Source of the DNA: Aphanomyces cochlioides
Taxonomy: Eukaryota; Oomycota; Saprolegniomycetes; Saprolegniales; Verrucalvaceae
NCBI GenBank assembly: GCA_019828595.1
Contig: JAHQRK010000010.1
Span: forward strand, 310,001 to 374,000
Reading direction: 5' to 3'
DNA: 64,000 nucleotides
This document shows, piece by piece, positions 20,041-31,716 of the stretch. The notes beneath the pieces are model-generated. The model saw nothing but the letters and a program-made list of their open reading frames with translations. It was not told the DNA's origin and did no database searches. Each line of letters starts with the position of its first letter. Position 1 is the first letter of the stretch. The translations under genes and the position numbers were made by a program.

Positions 20041-22057
20041 TATACCGCTCGTGAGTAATGGCTAGGTCGAATCCAGGCGTGAAACATCATGGCAAGAAGA
20101 CGAACTGCCGTGGAGGGGATGTCTACGTGACAACAGCACGACGGAGCATTGGCGATCGCGGTGAGGTTTTAGTTGGAAGGACGTCGTCGGTAACCGAACG
20201 TCCCGCTTGGAACAACCACACAGTATTCGAGAAAGACATGGACGTGAGAAGGATTACGCAAGTTGATCATCTGGATGATATACGTATACATCGCTCTGGT
20301 ATGTGACATTGGAACTCCATGCGCGACGTCCATCTTCCTCATACCTGTACAATCATAGGACGGAGCGCCATCAGACGTTGCATCAACGTACATGGACGGC
20401 AAGGAGGCGATTTACTCGACGCTGTCTTCGGATCCAGCCATCATTTTGAATTTAGCTGCGTTGTGACGACAGCGTGTTCGGGTATTCCACCGCGTGGTTT
20501 GATGGAATCGCTGTGGTCATTGTGTCACACAACTCGACGGTATGCACATGGCAGTGCTCGATGAGAGTGTCCCCTGGATGAATGTAAGCTGCGCGTTTGT
20601 TGCCTCGGAAGACTCATCTTGAGTCTCATCTTGTTCTGCATAGTGCGCTTAACGTCGTCGGGACGCTTAACGTCGTCGGGACTCACCACCCAAGTCGGGG
20701 CATCCTGCGAGGCCAATGTTGAGCTTGATGCCTCATTGTGGTTAAAACTGCGATGGATCCATTGACAACCTCATGTCAGTTCCACCCAAGCGTTTCTCGT
20801 CTTCGTCGGGTAGAGAGCTCGAAATGCGCATGTAGAGAAGCAATTGTCAATTGGTAAACGCGACTTGCCCTCCGTCCTTAACGTTGATTCCCACAGGTCA
20901 TCGCGAGGCACCTGCGTGTGGCGAGTTAGCACTGTGAAGAGGCCAAGTGGTGGGTGGAAATCGCTTTGGCAAGGCTGGCTGGTCCGTACCAATCCAAAAA
21001 CAATGTCTGCATGGCGGATCCCTTCATGAGATCCTTTGCTTGGACTACCACACTTGCGCATGACGTCTTTACCGCTCGACATGACGTCAAACGCGAGGTA
21101 TCGATGCAGTCATTGAAATACCCTTGGCGTTTGGTGGAATGTAACATCATCCTGTCGAGCTTCACGCGCATCGTCGTCAACAAATTCCTTCGTGAATGCT
21201 AGCTCAAATGGCTCCAAATGTATCCTTGCGCACGCGATCGTCGCCTATTCATCAGGGGCGCACGCACAATGCTACTTGGTCTGAGCTTCAACGGACAGCT
21301 GTGGTTCTCATGGGGGATGTCTTTCCGCCGTTCTTTCGATGGATCCTTCGTCTTTGCCGTTGCTTCTTCAGCATGGCTGATAAACTACACTGTCATGACA
21401 TGCAATCTTTGTGTCCTTTGCGCCTTGTGACAACGCGCGACTAGAATCCAGCCGGTCCTTTGCAAGCGTCGAACGTTCCGCGCTTTGGCGCCTCGACAAA
21501 GCTGATGGTGGTAATCTTGGAAGTATACACTGATTGGCCAGAATTATTTTTATTATAGCCAATAAAATTATAGTATAGATAAATAGCGGTATTTGATTGG
21601 TGGATAGAAAATTACAATAAGTTGGGTGGGACATTGAACTCAGCATTAAAAAAAACAATTCCAGCATACATTTTCCAAGTATAAATTTTATTTAAATATG
21701 ACCTTGTTGACGCAAGTCATACAGAATCTTGTGCACTGACCTGGCATGGCCCACGACACGGCGACGACATGGACGCGATCGTCTCGTTCCTCGTCGTTGG
21801 CAGCTCCAAGATTCAGCAGCAGTGCGCCAGCTACGTGTTGCGTCTGTTGCCGCGCATTTGGCGCTTTTCGCCACCGACGGACGTGCTATGCATGTGGAAT
21901 GGCTGTGTGAAGCAACTGCCACATCAAAGTCGTCGAGACGCCCGACCAAACATGGCGGCGAAGCGTCATGCAAAACCTCTTTAGTGTTCATATGTGTATT
22001 GAATGCGTGGACCAAAAATTGCAGCCTGCAACTGCACAGACAAACAACGACAGGGGC
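20041..22057. other. gene-poor region
   Basis: About 2 kb without an intact gene. It contains a 17-bp direct repeat (GCTTAACGTCGTCGGGA twice, near 20646-20680), an AT-rich block with CCAAT boxes at about 21532-21605, and near 21769-21880 a short plus-strand frame (VSFLVVGSSKIQQQCASYVLRLLPRIWRF) that looks like a fragment of a large helical-repeat protein. The remaining frames show no family motifs. Confidence 0.35.
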
Positions 22058-22858
22058 ATGGGAGATCCGCGGATACAAGTCCGAAACCAGTACCGCAAAC
22101 CTCCATCCCCGCTTCAACCCATTCCACGCAACATTGAATCAAGAAAAGAAATTGCGATGGAACACCTCAGTCGAATAAAAATCTCCAAGGAAATGCTCGC
22201 ATCGTGGCGAGATCCAAACCGACGAGAGAGCTTTGATGGGAGCCGATCGTCCAGTTCGTCGTCGATTCCATCACGAAGAGCGAGCTTGGCAGATGAACCA
22301 TCCCCTGCCATACTACAACGAACGAGTCTCCACCCCAGCGACGACGAAGACGATGAATATAGGCCGATTGTCATGGACGACTACTCGCCGCTAGATACGT
22401 TGGTACAACCCAAGCCAGAATGGTTTCATCGATCGCTCCATCTCTCGAAAGATAGCCAGATTACCGCGACGACCGAAGGATCCTCGGTACCTGCTGCATT
22501 GCTCGACCAAGCAGACGTGCTAAGCAGTGACGATGAAGGCGACGGGAGTAATGATGATGACGATGGATGCGACGTCTTGGGCTTGGCCATGCAGCCCGTG
22601 TACATCCCAACAGCACGGATGGGAGGTGGTCCAAAAGCATCCACCAAGATGGATCTGGTCATGGACTGCCTAATTTCAAATCAAGTCCGTGCCGATGCAG
22701 CCGAAGACGACCAATTCTCGATGGACCTCGCGTTTCAGCCACTGCACATCTCGTCGAAAAGCCGCAAATCAAGACACGAGGATCCAACGGCTGCCATGAG
22801 AGAATGCCTTGCGGCAAACCAAAGGATGACACGGAAGATGAGTCAAAGCGGTATGTAG
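22058..22858 (+). CDS. hypothetical acidic Ser-rich protein
   Basis: Single-exon protein of about 266 residues from the ATG at 22058 (MGDPRIQVRNQ); an in-frame ATG at 21968 would add 30 Cys-rich residues that look unlike the rest. Mostly disordered: a Ser run (SSSSSS) near residue 65, acidic clusters (DDEDDEY, DDEGDGSNDDDDG), and two similar segments, LGLAMQPVYIP...MDLVMDCLISNQ and MDLAFQPLHIS...MRECLAANQ, which suggest an internal duplication of a short helical motif. No named family recognised. Convergent with FPPS, 42 bp apart. Confidence 0.65.
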   Translation: MGDPRIQVRNQYRKPPSPLQPIPRNIESRKEIAMEHLSRIKISKEMLASWRDPNRRESFDGSRSSSSSSIPSRRASLADEPSPAILQRTSLHPSDDEDDEYRPIVMDDYSPLDTLVQPKPEWFHRSLHLSKDSQITATTEGSSVPAALLDQADVLSSDDEGDGSNDDDDGCDVLGLAMQPVYIPTARMGGGPKASTKMDLVMDCLISNQVRADAAEDDQFSMDLAFQPLHISSKSRKSRHEDPTAAMRECLAANQRMTRKMSQSGM

Positions 22859-22900
22859 TAGTAATCGTAGTGGTAGTACCGATAGCATGTAAGACAGTAT

Positions 22901-24331
22901 TTACATCTTGCGCTTGTAGATCTTGCTCAAGAGCATGTGGTAGACCGTCGTGGGCATGTTGGTGACGCCGTCAATGAGCTTGCAGAGCTCTTCGTAGCTG
23001 TCGTTTTCGTACTTATGATAGACAGCTTCCAAGTTGAGCACCGCGTACAAATCCTTGATGATTTGGATCGATTCGGCGCTGTGTTTGCCGTAATGTTCCT
23101 TCAAAGTAGCACGTTGTTCAGGGGTAGCACGCGAAAGAGCTTGGACGATGAGCCAGCTGCACTTGTTGTCTTGAATGTCCGTGCCGATCTGAGCATTACA
23201 GTATGAGCCATGGTTTGAAAAAGGAAATGGGGCACACAAACCTTGCCGAGGACTTCAGGGTCGGCGTAGCAGTCCAAGTAGTCGTCTTGGACTTGGAAGT
23301 ACTCGCCAATCTTGACGCAAATGTCTTGGCATTGCGCGTAGCAAGCAGGATCGGTCACACCGCTAGAAAGCACACGATATCATGCATCAAATGGATAAGA
23401 GCTCATTACCTCAAGTGCATCGCACTGGCAGCAGAGAGGTAAAACGTATAGTAGGCAGTCTTGAACACGACGATCTTTTGATGGCTACAATGAAGACAAA
23501 AGTCAAGGAGGTCCACGTGGAGCAAATACCGTTCGATCGTGAACCGGTCCAAGTCGATAGGAGCATCCAAGGGTTGCGACGTCAAGTCGAGCAACTGGCC
23601 AAATTCGGTTTGCATGATAACTTCTTGGAACAATTCAACCAAGTCGAGGTAGTACGATTCCGATCGGAAATGCGTGCGCAAGATGGAGTAGACGAACGAT
23701 TCCAAAAGGAAAGAATCGTTGATGGCAATTTGTTTCACCTACAAACTTTTGAGATGGAATTTTGTGGCGAGATTTTACCTTGGGGAGACGGAACCAGCAA
23801 GGCTGTCCGCGGCGGGTGATCGAGTCATCCATCACATCATCAGCGACAAGGAAGAAAGCTTGGAGCTACATGAGCTACGTAAGCATACAACTCGATGGGC
23901 AATTTTTTATACCCATTCAATGCACCAACCCAAAATGGACGCCTTCTTGCGGGCTTCAGGAGTAAGTCCCTTTCCTTGGGTCAACGCTTCAGCACTATTT
24001 AAAACGAATCAAATGATACACGTGACAAGATAGACCTTACCAGTGAATGACACTGATGCCACGGTTCATCTTGCCACCGACGCAATTGTATTCAATCACC
24101 TGTACACCCATGAACCCATGACGACAGCGCAATTGACAGTACGCACCTCCTTGACCCACTCGACAGCTTCAGTTGGCATCGAGTACTTCTTGGTCATCAT
24201 TTCCAAGATTTCTTCCTTCAATTCATGGCACACAGCCACAAATTCTACATCACAATGAACGTCCTTCTGAGAATGCGCGCGAAAAGCCTACCTTGAATCT
24301 CTTGCTCCTTCGTGCGCGTGTTGGTTGCCAT
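22901..24331 (-). CDS. FPPS: farnesyl diphosphate synthase
   Basis: Condenses isoprenyl diphosphates to FPP for sterol and isoprenoid synthesis. Nine exons: 24292-24331, 24147-24244, 24041-24099, 23913-23994, 23779-23865, 23517-23738, 23410-23474, 23242-23362 and 22901-23188, with introns of 40-53 bp. Every junction keeps frame and the total is 353 residues, the usual FPPS size. Motifs: first Asp-rich motif DDVMDDS followed by [16 protein letters not shown], second Asp-rich motif DDYLD and C-terminal KIYKRKM (basic end, as in FPPS). Intron 23475-23516 has a GTGGAC donor, is 42 bp and carries no stop, so retention would insert 14 residues before IVVFKTAYY. It is the most intron-dense gene in the window. 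Confidence 0.95.
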
Positions 24332-24649
24332 CCTTGTGGAAAATCAAAAAGTGAGGTAACACGAAGCTGGAGATGTCTCACTTTGAATTACAGCCAATCA
24401 GATTTCATTCAATAATTTATATGGCCAATAACAATTGATAACGCATATTATTTTAACCAATCAAAATGCATCATTCCAGGTTGCACTTGTACTGTCTAAA
24501 TGAAAGTTTTGGCCAGTTGAGTTGAATTTTTGTATGTAGCCAATGAAAACATTTAAATGAATGAATAAAATCAACCAATCAAATCGATTTAATTTGGAAA
24601 TTACTTTAATTTTAACCAATTAATAGGGAAAATGTTGAATACTACCATT
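24332..24649. promoter_or_regulatory. FPPS upstream region with CCAAT boxes
   Basis: AT-rich flank between FPPS and the Harbinger element. CCAAT/ATTGG-type boxes: GCCAATCAGA near 24396, GGCCAATAAC near 24422, ACCAATCAAA near 24458, GCCAATGAAA near 24539, ACCAATCAAA near 24575 and ACCAATTAAT near 24615. Confidence 0.4.
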
Positions 24650-24846
24650 AGAGAATTTTCGGAGGGCCTTTGACCTTCATCTTCACTTTCATTTTCGAAA
24701 TGGCGTGATTTCATTGGGTGCTGAAAAATCACCTTCGTCTGGAGCAAAAATACTTTTGAGCCCCAGGGCATCGAAGCTCAACTCGTTTTGAGCTATAGTT
24801 TGCAAGGAGTAACCTGATAGCTTGATCAGTACGATTCCTCTTTTGA

Positions 24847-26011
24847 ATGGCTTATGTTGCGCCACCGCTGAGCTCTAAGCAGGCTGCAGCACTCATATGT
24901 CGCTTATATGCAGCATGTCGCGGCAACACGTCCTGCGTTGTCCATATCCTACAGCTGCTTTACAGAAGCAAACTCTTTCGACTAAAGCGACAGGTCCCTC
25001 GAATCAACAGCACAAACTCGTTCGATGAGAACATGGAAGACGCGACCGCCTTTTAGCCCTACCGTTTCACGATTCCTCAGATCCGTGAACTAGCTACCAA
25101 ACTCTTGTCCAGTGCACGTGTTGTCACAAGCGTTGGCGACAATGTATCGAGCCTCGAAGCTCTTGCAATCGTGTGCCGTCGTCTGTCGGAGCCAAGCAAG
25201 CTATTTACAGTCGCAAATGAGATAGGACGCTCCTTAGGGGCCACAAGTCGAATCTCTTTGCACACCATACGCGAAATATACACCAGATATGACAAGTTGA
25301 TTGAGTGCAACACCGCGTTTATCACTCTCGCCTGGATATGTGTTGCAGTGCGATTCAAGACAAGGGCACAAAGGTACAAGGATGCTGGGGATTCATTGAT
25401 GGTATATCTAGATACAGAAATAGATTACAATTCACTGTGATGTCTTTAATTGGAACAAAGCTTTACATTTCCCGACCATCTCGCCGCCGTGGTGGCAGTT
25501 ACGCCGAGAATCTACAACGTTCAGTCTATAATGGCCATCCGCGTCGTTTACCGTCACAACCCCTGACGGAATCATTCAGGCAATGTTTGGGCCTGTCGAA
25601 GGCCGCTGTCATGATTCTACCATGCTGTCTATGTCCGGTCTGTTGGACAAGCTTGCGTCAAATCGAAAGTTTGACAACAAAGTTATCTATGGAGATCCTG
25701 CTTACGCTTGTTCTAACTACATCATGTCACCTTTTCCAAGCGTTGGAATCTCCAAAAGTCAAAAGCGCTTCAACGTTCGCATGAGTGCTGTACGTGAAGC
25801 TGTGGAGTGGTCATTTTGTCGCTTGAAAGTATTGTGGTCTCATCTGCACCACGACAAAAAGATGCGAGCTCGAAAAGCACCAGTCGGGAAAGTGTTCCTT
25901 GTTGCAACGCGTCTAGCCAATTGCCACTGCTGTCTTCAGCCCGACGGCAACCAAATCAGCATGTTCTTTGGTCTGCGGCCGCCGACCTTGGACGAGTATC
26001 TCCAGCAATAA
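24847..26011 (+). pseudogene. PIF/Harbinger transposase pseudogene
   Basis: Frames read in order: SLEALAIVCRRLSEPSKLFTVANEIGRSLGATSRI (frame from 25105, after an in-frame stop at 25054), then a shift to IQDKGTKVQGCWGFIDG near 25340, then a shift to the frame from 25583, which runs through MFGPVEGRCHDSTML, YGDPAYACSNYI and REAVEWSFCRLKVLWSHLHH to the stop at 26011. GFIDG, GDPAY and the E of REAVEW mark the DDE catalytic positions of DDE_Tnp_4. At least one nonsense change and two frameshifts. Confidence 0.85.
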
Positions 26012-26318
26012 AAATATAATTGCTGTACATGATTAAAAACGTGTAAATTACTAATTGCAAGATTCAGAATTTTAATGTTTAAATACTTTATCTAAGATAA
26101 ACAAATATTTAACAATTTTATATTACACTGTACATCTTTCTATTTAATTTTGATAATTATTTTACTGCAAACAAATTATATTAATTGAATCGATGTCTAC
26201 GGGCTTGGTGATGATCCATTTCTGGCAAAGCGCGCCATGATTGCCATGGACTGCAACATGAACTCGTGAAAACGTTTCTCACGCTCGGCTGCCAATTCAT
26301 TTTGCTTCTCCATGAAGG

Positions 26319-26870
26319 CTAACACCTTCGATATGTTGCTCTCTTCCTCTTTGCTGCTCTCACGCTGGTCATTGTCGGCTTGGAGTACGCTATCGACGAT
26401 GTTATTGATCGCCTCATCTCGATACTGGGTTGCGCTCTTTTTTTCCTTGCGGCGCTTTTTTTAACTGGCTCCACAGAGTTTTCACTATCGCTTTCACAAG
26501 ATGATGAGCTCTCACACAATGCGTCCATTGCCATTTGTCTCATGACCAGTCCAGATCTTTCAATGGCCTCGACTTTGCTCTTAGATTTTTTGCGCTTTGA
26601 CCTGACTTGTTCTTCGTGGTCAATGATCTGAGCCATGAGATCTTCTATAATTATTTCTGGTTCGCTGTAGTCTTCTGTCGTTCCCGATTGACGCGCAGAC
26701 TTTTTGTTTCCACTAACGTGCATGTCACGTATGCGGCCCCAACGAGTTTTACAGGCTACACCATCTTTAGCCAAACGACACTCTGGGTTCTTGGATAGCT
26801 TGTCTGCAACGTCGTCCCATCGATTCATGATCATCCCTTGCGTAGCAAGCCATGGTTTAACAACATTCAT
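26319..26870 (-). CDS. Harbinger-associated Myb/SANT-like protein
   Basis: About 183 residues from an ATG at 26870, but the coding frame clearly continues upstream (GQFTARDDVLLCQY) to about 27000 without an ATG, so the N-terminus is lost or spliced. The first ~60 residues form a trihelix/Myb-like fold with W spacing (KPWLATQG, NRWDDVADKL, KTRWGRIRDMH). A Lys/Glu-rich helix and a basic KKSAARKKRAQ region follow. In Harbinger elements this protein helps the transposase bind DNA and enter the nucleus. It may still be translated. Confidence 0.6.
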   Translation of the reverse strand: MNVVKPWLATQGMIMNRWDDVADKLSKNPECRLAKDGVACKTRWGRIRDMHVSGNKKSARQSGTTEDYSEPEIIIEDLMAQIIDHEEQVRSKRKKSKSKVEAIERSGLVMRQMAMDALCESSSSCESDSENSVEPVKKSAARKKRAQPSIEMRRSITSSIAYSKPTMTSVRAAKRKRATYRRC

Positions 26871-27223
26871 ATACTGACAAAGTAAAACATCGTCACGTGC
26901 AGTAAATTGGCCATGACTGCCCGCTTGACTTGCTGTGATAGGAATCGGGATTACATCGAGGTCGTCGTCGGAATCTCGATGTGTGCTCTCCAGTGTGATT
27001 TTGGTGGACTGAATCGAGTGTTGATTCTATTATATTTATCCGGACAAGCTCAAAGTCAAAACCACAACGGTTCGAAAATCGAATTTTGGGGTCTTGATGC
27101 TGCGCTCAAAATCTCGGGTGAAAGTGAAAGTCAACTGATCTCCGAAAATTCTCTATTATTTTGGTAATCAATTTCGATTACTCAGAGGACACATGGAAGT
27201 CGCCATGGCGGCGCCGATAAGAT

Positions 27224-28391
27224 TCATCGATACAAGTGGAGTGGAAAGTTCTCTGTGATCATGTAGCCATCTTCAAAGAGAACGACGACATTCACTTCAA
27301 ATTGGACTTTGAAGCCTAGAAAAGAGATGAACATGGAGACAGACAGTAGCATACTTGGCGTGAGCATCGATGGACACGTAAAGAGCCGAGGAAAGATCAT
27401 GTAGAGCGGAATGGATACATGTCGACACACATCGCCCCAGCCGACTTGTACGTTTTGGATTTCAGTTGCTATACACACGAAATGAGTTTAGTACATTGAC
27501 AACATGCGGTTGAATACCATCGCGAGCAATTCCTTCGGCATGGGCTACATCAACAAGATTTGAGCTAATCCAATCGAAATTCAAGTTCTTACTCACGGTC
27601 TCAACTCGAATTAGCTGTAGCTCAATGCTCTGAATAGGTGCAGAAGCATTTTCTACGATGATCTGCGAGGGTATGGAGGTTGAATACTCGAACAGTCCGA
27701 TGAGAGTACCTCGCCCGTGAAAGGTAGATTTACAGGGCAGTTGGTTCGGTGAATTCGGCCAGTGATGTGAAACGAGGGCAGTGTTCGCGACGCGTTCTAC
27801 AAGAGATTGAAAGATGAGCGCGAGGGTAGACAGACGACATACCAGGCGGACGTTTTCGACCTTCTCAGGGGTGATGACAAAGTCTTCAGGTGCATCAGGC
27901 AATGCATTTTGCAATGGCACTTCAACAATAAACTCCAACGAGTGATGGAGTGTCTTTTTCATGATGCCTCGAGGGCAGTCGCAAATGATTTCGTACTTGA
28001 CACTGACGTACACACCATGGTAGGTTTCGACAAGAGGTTGCTTGGCGTCAATAGCATCCAATTCAAACTCAAAGGGAAACTTGGAGATACCGACTGGGAC
28101 TTTTCCAGGTCCAGTGACAGGAATATGAAAGTATACCAGATCCAACGGTGACACTGTGTTGTAAAACGCTTCGAACAACCCAACGCTCTTCGCGCTTAAT
28201 TGCATCTTCGCACACCCTTCGACACGCATACTTATTCCGGAGTGACTGAACGCGCTTGTTGCATGTATAATCACATAGCCTTGGACGATCTCCTACACAT
28301 CCAAATACATTAGATTCATAGAGGAGGGAGCTCGTACATGCGGCCGATAGATGCGATCCACGCGGTTGACCTTGATCTCCAGCGTCGACAT
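27224..28391 (-). CDS. VPS26C: VPS26C/DSCR3 retriever-complex arrestin-fold subunit
   Basis: Seven exons: 28338-28391, 27843-28292, 27710-27796, 27593-27662, 27518-27544, 27355-27468 and 27224-27315, with introns of 39-49 bp. Total 297 residues, the length of human VPS26C. Conserved runs: VEGCAKMQLSAKSVGLFEAFYN, VETYHGVYVSVKYEI, ITGRIHRTNCPVNLPFTGE, IQSIELQLIRVET, HAEGIARDATEIQ, DVCRHVSIPLYMIFPRLFTCP and FEVNVVVLFEDGYMITENFPLHL. The protein is the arrestin-like subunit of retriever, recycling cargo from endosomes. One exon is only 27 nt. Introns 27545-27592 (48 bp) and 27316-27354 (39 bp) are multiples of three without stops. Shares a 242-bp divergent promoter with SCAPER. Confidence 0.93.
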
Positions 28392-28633
28392 GGAAAAAGA
28401 TTTTCTGCAAATCATGATAAATAATTTTGATTCTTCATTTATTTCATCTTAAAATTGAATTCAAGAATTTTTTCACCATCTGAAGTTTCAGAAAAAATAT
28501 TTCCAAGAGGCACAACTTGGCGCCATTCGTGGATGCAAGCGATCCTTCCGCGGTAAGAAGAGACGAAAGGCGTCAGCTCTCAGAATAAGAGCGTAGACGT
28601 CCCTGTGTGTGATCTGTCTACTTGGAGATCTTC
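28392..28633. promoter_or_regulatory. bidirectional promoter VPS26C / SCAPER
   Basis: 242 bp between divergent ATGs at 28391 and 28634. The left part is AT-rich. No CCAAT or TATCCGGATA element seen. Confidence 0.4.
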
Positions 28634-31600
28634 ATGCACGAGTAAGTGCTTTCTGAATGTCAGGTGTACTTATTAATTGCCGAACAGAACCAAACCACCG
28701 AGCCTAACCGTGGAGGATACGACTGGAATCGACGCCAATAATGTGTATGACGAGGCGTGTAGAGGTAAAGGTACATGCTCCTGTTCAGTCCCATAATTGG
28801 TCCCTTGAATAAGAGGGCGAATACGATAACGAGACAGGCTACACTGGAAAGGACAGGTCACTAAATACGTTGGAGTCCAATAACGAGCAAGTATCGTCGA
28901 AGACAAGACTATGGGACTATTTGCTTCGAAACGTGAACAGGTAGATCGTAAAGTTGCATCTTGAGATGAGGTTGCTTTTTAGCGCTGTGGATGAATTGTA
29001 TTGTATGTGTGAGCTGGAGAGTAGCATTCCTCGATGCGAAGATGCTGCCCGTGTCCTCATGTCTTGTCATGAAGACTTCGTTAAAGTAAGACAATCCACT
29101 GGAAACCACTCAGTCTAACTGCATGTTATGCAGCTGATGGAGTTGATTCGAATGCAGTCATCAATGAGCTCAAAGGCGTCGCTGGCATGGGAAGTCAAAA
29201 AGGGAAGCAATGCTGTCAAGCCAGTTGTTGTGAAAGCTCTTGAGCGCATGGCCAAATCACCTCCCATTCCACTCGAGAAAGGCGATCAAATGCGGTACCA
29301 TATAATGCTCTTTAAGTATCCTCAGAGAGAGCAGACCTTCTTCACCAACCGTTGAGACGTATCCCCGGCATGAAAAGTTGAGCCTTCCGCGCAAACCAAA
29401 ACGATCTCCATCTGAAACTAAGTTGCTGTCCGAGCAACGCCTCGATATGGTGAACGCCAACAAGCATGCCATTGAATCCGCTCGAGTATGCAAACACTTT
29501 CTCAACCATATCAACCTAAAGATCGTAGCTTTCACGCATTCGAATGGCAGCAGAAAGAATGGAGCACGTGACCTCTCGGAATGCAACATCGAGAAAGAAG
29601 CAAGAAGTACAGACGCTGGATTGCTTCAATATGGACTTAAATCGAGTAGGATATGATGTGGGCCAAATTGGCCCGAGCCGACAGACTGAAGCAAGCTCAC
29701 TTGCGCTGGATTGTTACTAAGGCTGGGACGGAAAATACCAAGGTCGACGAAATCAATTTTATTCAAACGCTCATGCACCAAGACCGCAAAATAGAGGCAA
29801 GACTTTTCATTAAAACATGCTCACCTTCATACAGCTCCAACAAAGACTGGATCATGTTGCAGTGCGGCGCGAGAACCTCCTTCGCCAAATAAAAGACAAA
29901 GCAAGTCTCAAGGTACAAATTTTGCAATGGCTATCAAAGCTGACCCAACATGAAGGCTGAGAGCATTCGCGCGGTGGCAAAAGCTAAGGAAGAGCAGCTG
30001 GAACATCGTTTACACGAAATTCAGAAGCGTCATGAAGGCGTCCAGGCTCGACGTCTCAAGTACCAGCAAGAAAGGAAAATGAAGCGCAAACAAAAGCGTC
30101 TCCTCGAGTCCCATGCGTCACTCGAAGCATCGATGGAACGAACCATGCAGCAGAATGCCCAACGACTGCGCGATCGTATGCGTTCCTTGACTAAGCATCG
30201 CGTCAAAGATGTTACCTCAAACACAACACAACTCGTATCAAATGTTCTCTCAATTCTACGAGAAATACATAACTGCATCGACCACACGGTACGAAAGCTA
30301 GCCCCACTTGGTAGAGTATAACGTTCAGCTAGAACGACGAGGCACTGAATGCCAAGCTTCAAGAACTAACTGGCATGATTAAGCCTCACTTATTGGGAGA
30401 GCTAGCTCATCATCCTTGCCGACCATTATTAGCAAGCCTTGCCCACATTCCTACTTTGAAATGGGTGTCCAAAGCTACAATGGCCACGGCCTTGCGCATT
30501 CTTTTTTCTTTGGCAGCAGCTTTGCGATTGAATGTCGAGTGCTTATTGACAGACAACCAAGTTTTGCCTCTGGTGGATGTACTTGTCTGGGCGCTGCAGC
30601 ACTGGGATCGAAATGAAGTCCTTTTGTGGGCACTGCCGATGGTGACGCTCTGCGTTGGTCAAGCATCTTCGCCCAAGCTGCAAGTCATTCGGGAGGATAT
30701 CGTTCGGTTGAAGAAAACTTGACGTGACTTTGTTATTCTAATCTCCCGGTAGGTATATCGTCAATGTTGGCATTCTCTTCCGCATTGCTGATCGTTTTGC
30801 TCTTGTTGCAGTCGCTCAGTACGACGACTTGTTTCGCCTTATGTTGCATTTCTTGGCAGCTTTGACTAGCAGTTCACCTCAAAGGAGAAATCAAATAGCT
30901 AGGTCTATCACTGACTTGAGATTGCCCCTCGTGAAAATATTCAAAGTTACTGGCCTACATGGTATTTATACCCTGAGAACTCTTGTTGTAATTGAAATAT
31001 CTAGGGATTCTTACGCTGCTACTGAGCAGCTTTCCTGTCCAAGCATTCCATGATAGTACTGGGGTCCCTCCTCCATTTCACACTCTGAGTTGTGTCATTT
31101 TGCACGTCTTGAACAACATTGCCGTCTTCGATTTGCCCTGGTTCCAAGCAGCAATCGGGTCACCGACCAACCAGCCAACTTTCTTGAACCTTGTTGGTGT
31201 CGTCCTGACTAACACAACAACGTGGAAGAATATGGACGACCTGCTGGCAGAGCTGTTCCGCTTGCTGGGTTACTATGCTTTAAACTGTCCTCATCACCAA
31301 GAAACGCTTCGGTGGGGTGACGTCAATGTGATTCAGCGGCTCACGTGCTTGCCATTTCAGTACTTCATTGATGCAAGGTACCAAGTATCTGAGAGATATC
31401 CATGTTTGACAGCTATTGTAGGCTCAAGGACTCTCTATTTCCGACTTTGATTTCAGTTTGTTGGGGAGATGACGACAACACTTCACTCCTTGAAATGGAA
31501 GTGAATACCATCATGCTCGTCGTGTTTTTGAAGAAATATGTTCAAGCTGCAAAATCAAACAAGACAAGGAGCAGTCCATCGTCAATTCAGCCGATAGCAG

Positions 31601-31716
31601 TAGATGGACCAGACGAAACGCCACCTTGGTGGCATCTCGCTCAAAGGCTTCCACTGGACGTTTGGGACGAAGCGATCCAGTACTTTGAATCAAGGCACGA
31701 TGACGCCGAGACTTAG
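28634..31716 (+). CDS. SCAPER: SCAPER-like protein (S-phase cyclin A-associated protein in the ER)
   Basis: Multi-exon gene. The 5' exons are 28634-28641 (8 nt), 28688-28764, 28814-28940, 28983-29085 and 29134-29294. Their product contains SSKTRLWDYLLRNVN joined to AVDELYCMCELE, the conserved N-terminal SCAPER signature, then LAWEVK. A central Lys/Glu/Arg coiled coil follows (VDEINFIQTLMHQDRKIEARL; EHRLHEIQKRHEGVQARRLK, about 29730-30230). The C-terminal helical part carries LLGYYALNCPHHQETL, LPFQYFIDARY, LFPTLISVCWGDDD and AQRLPLDVWDEAIQYFES, in SCAPER order. Human SCAPER is a cilia- and ER-related protein; a role here is inferred. Exon borders between 29335 and 31400 are not resolved, so the internal structure is approximate. 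The stop is at 31716. Confidence 0.85.

Larger units (their letters stand above)
24650..27155. mobile_element. PIF/Harbinger DNA transposon, defective, two genes
   Basis: Identical 15-bp inverted ends AGAGAATTTTCGGAG at 24650-24664 and (inverted) 27141-27155, flanked by a 3-bp ATT duplication (24647-24649 and 27156-27158). It contains a broken DDE_4-type transposase on plus (24847-26011) and a convergent Myb/SANT-like gene on minus (26319-about 27000), the two-gene layout of PIF/Harbinger elements. Similar CTTTCA-rich subterminal runs follow both ends. Confidence 0.85.

Noticed and set aside
20771..21183. Minus-strand frames in the 20.7-21.2 kb region as a transposase
   Set aside because: No catalytic or HTH motif could be recognised; left as unassigned.
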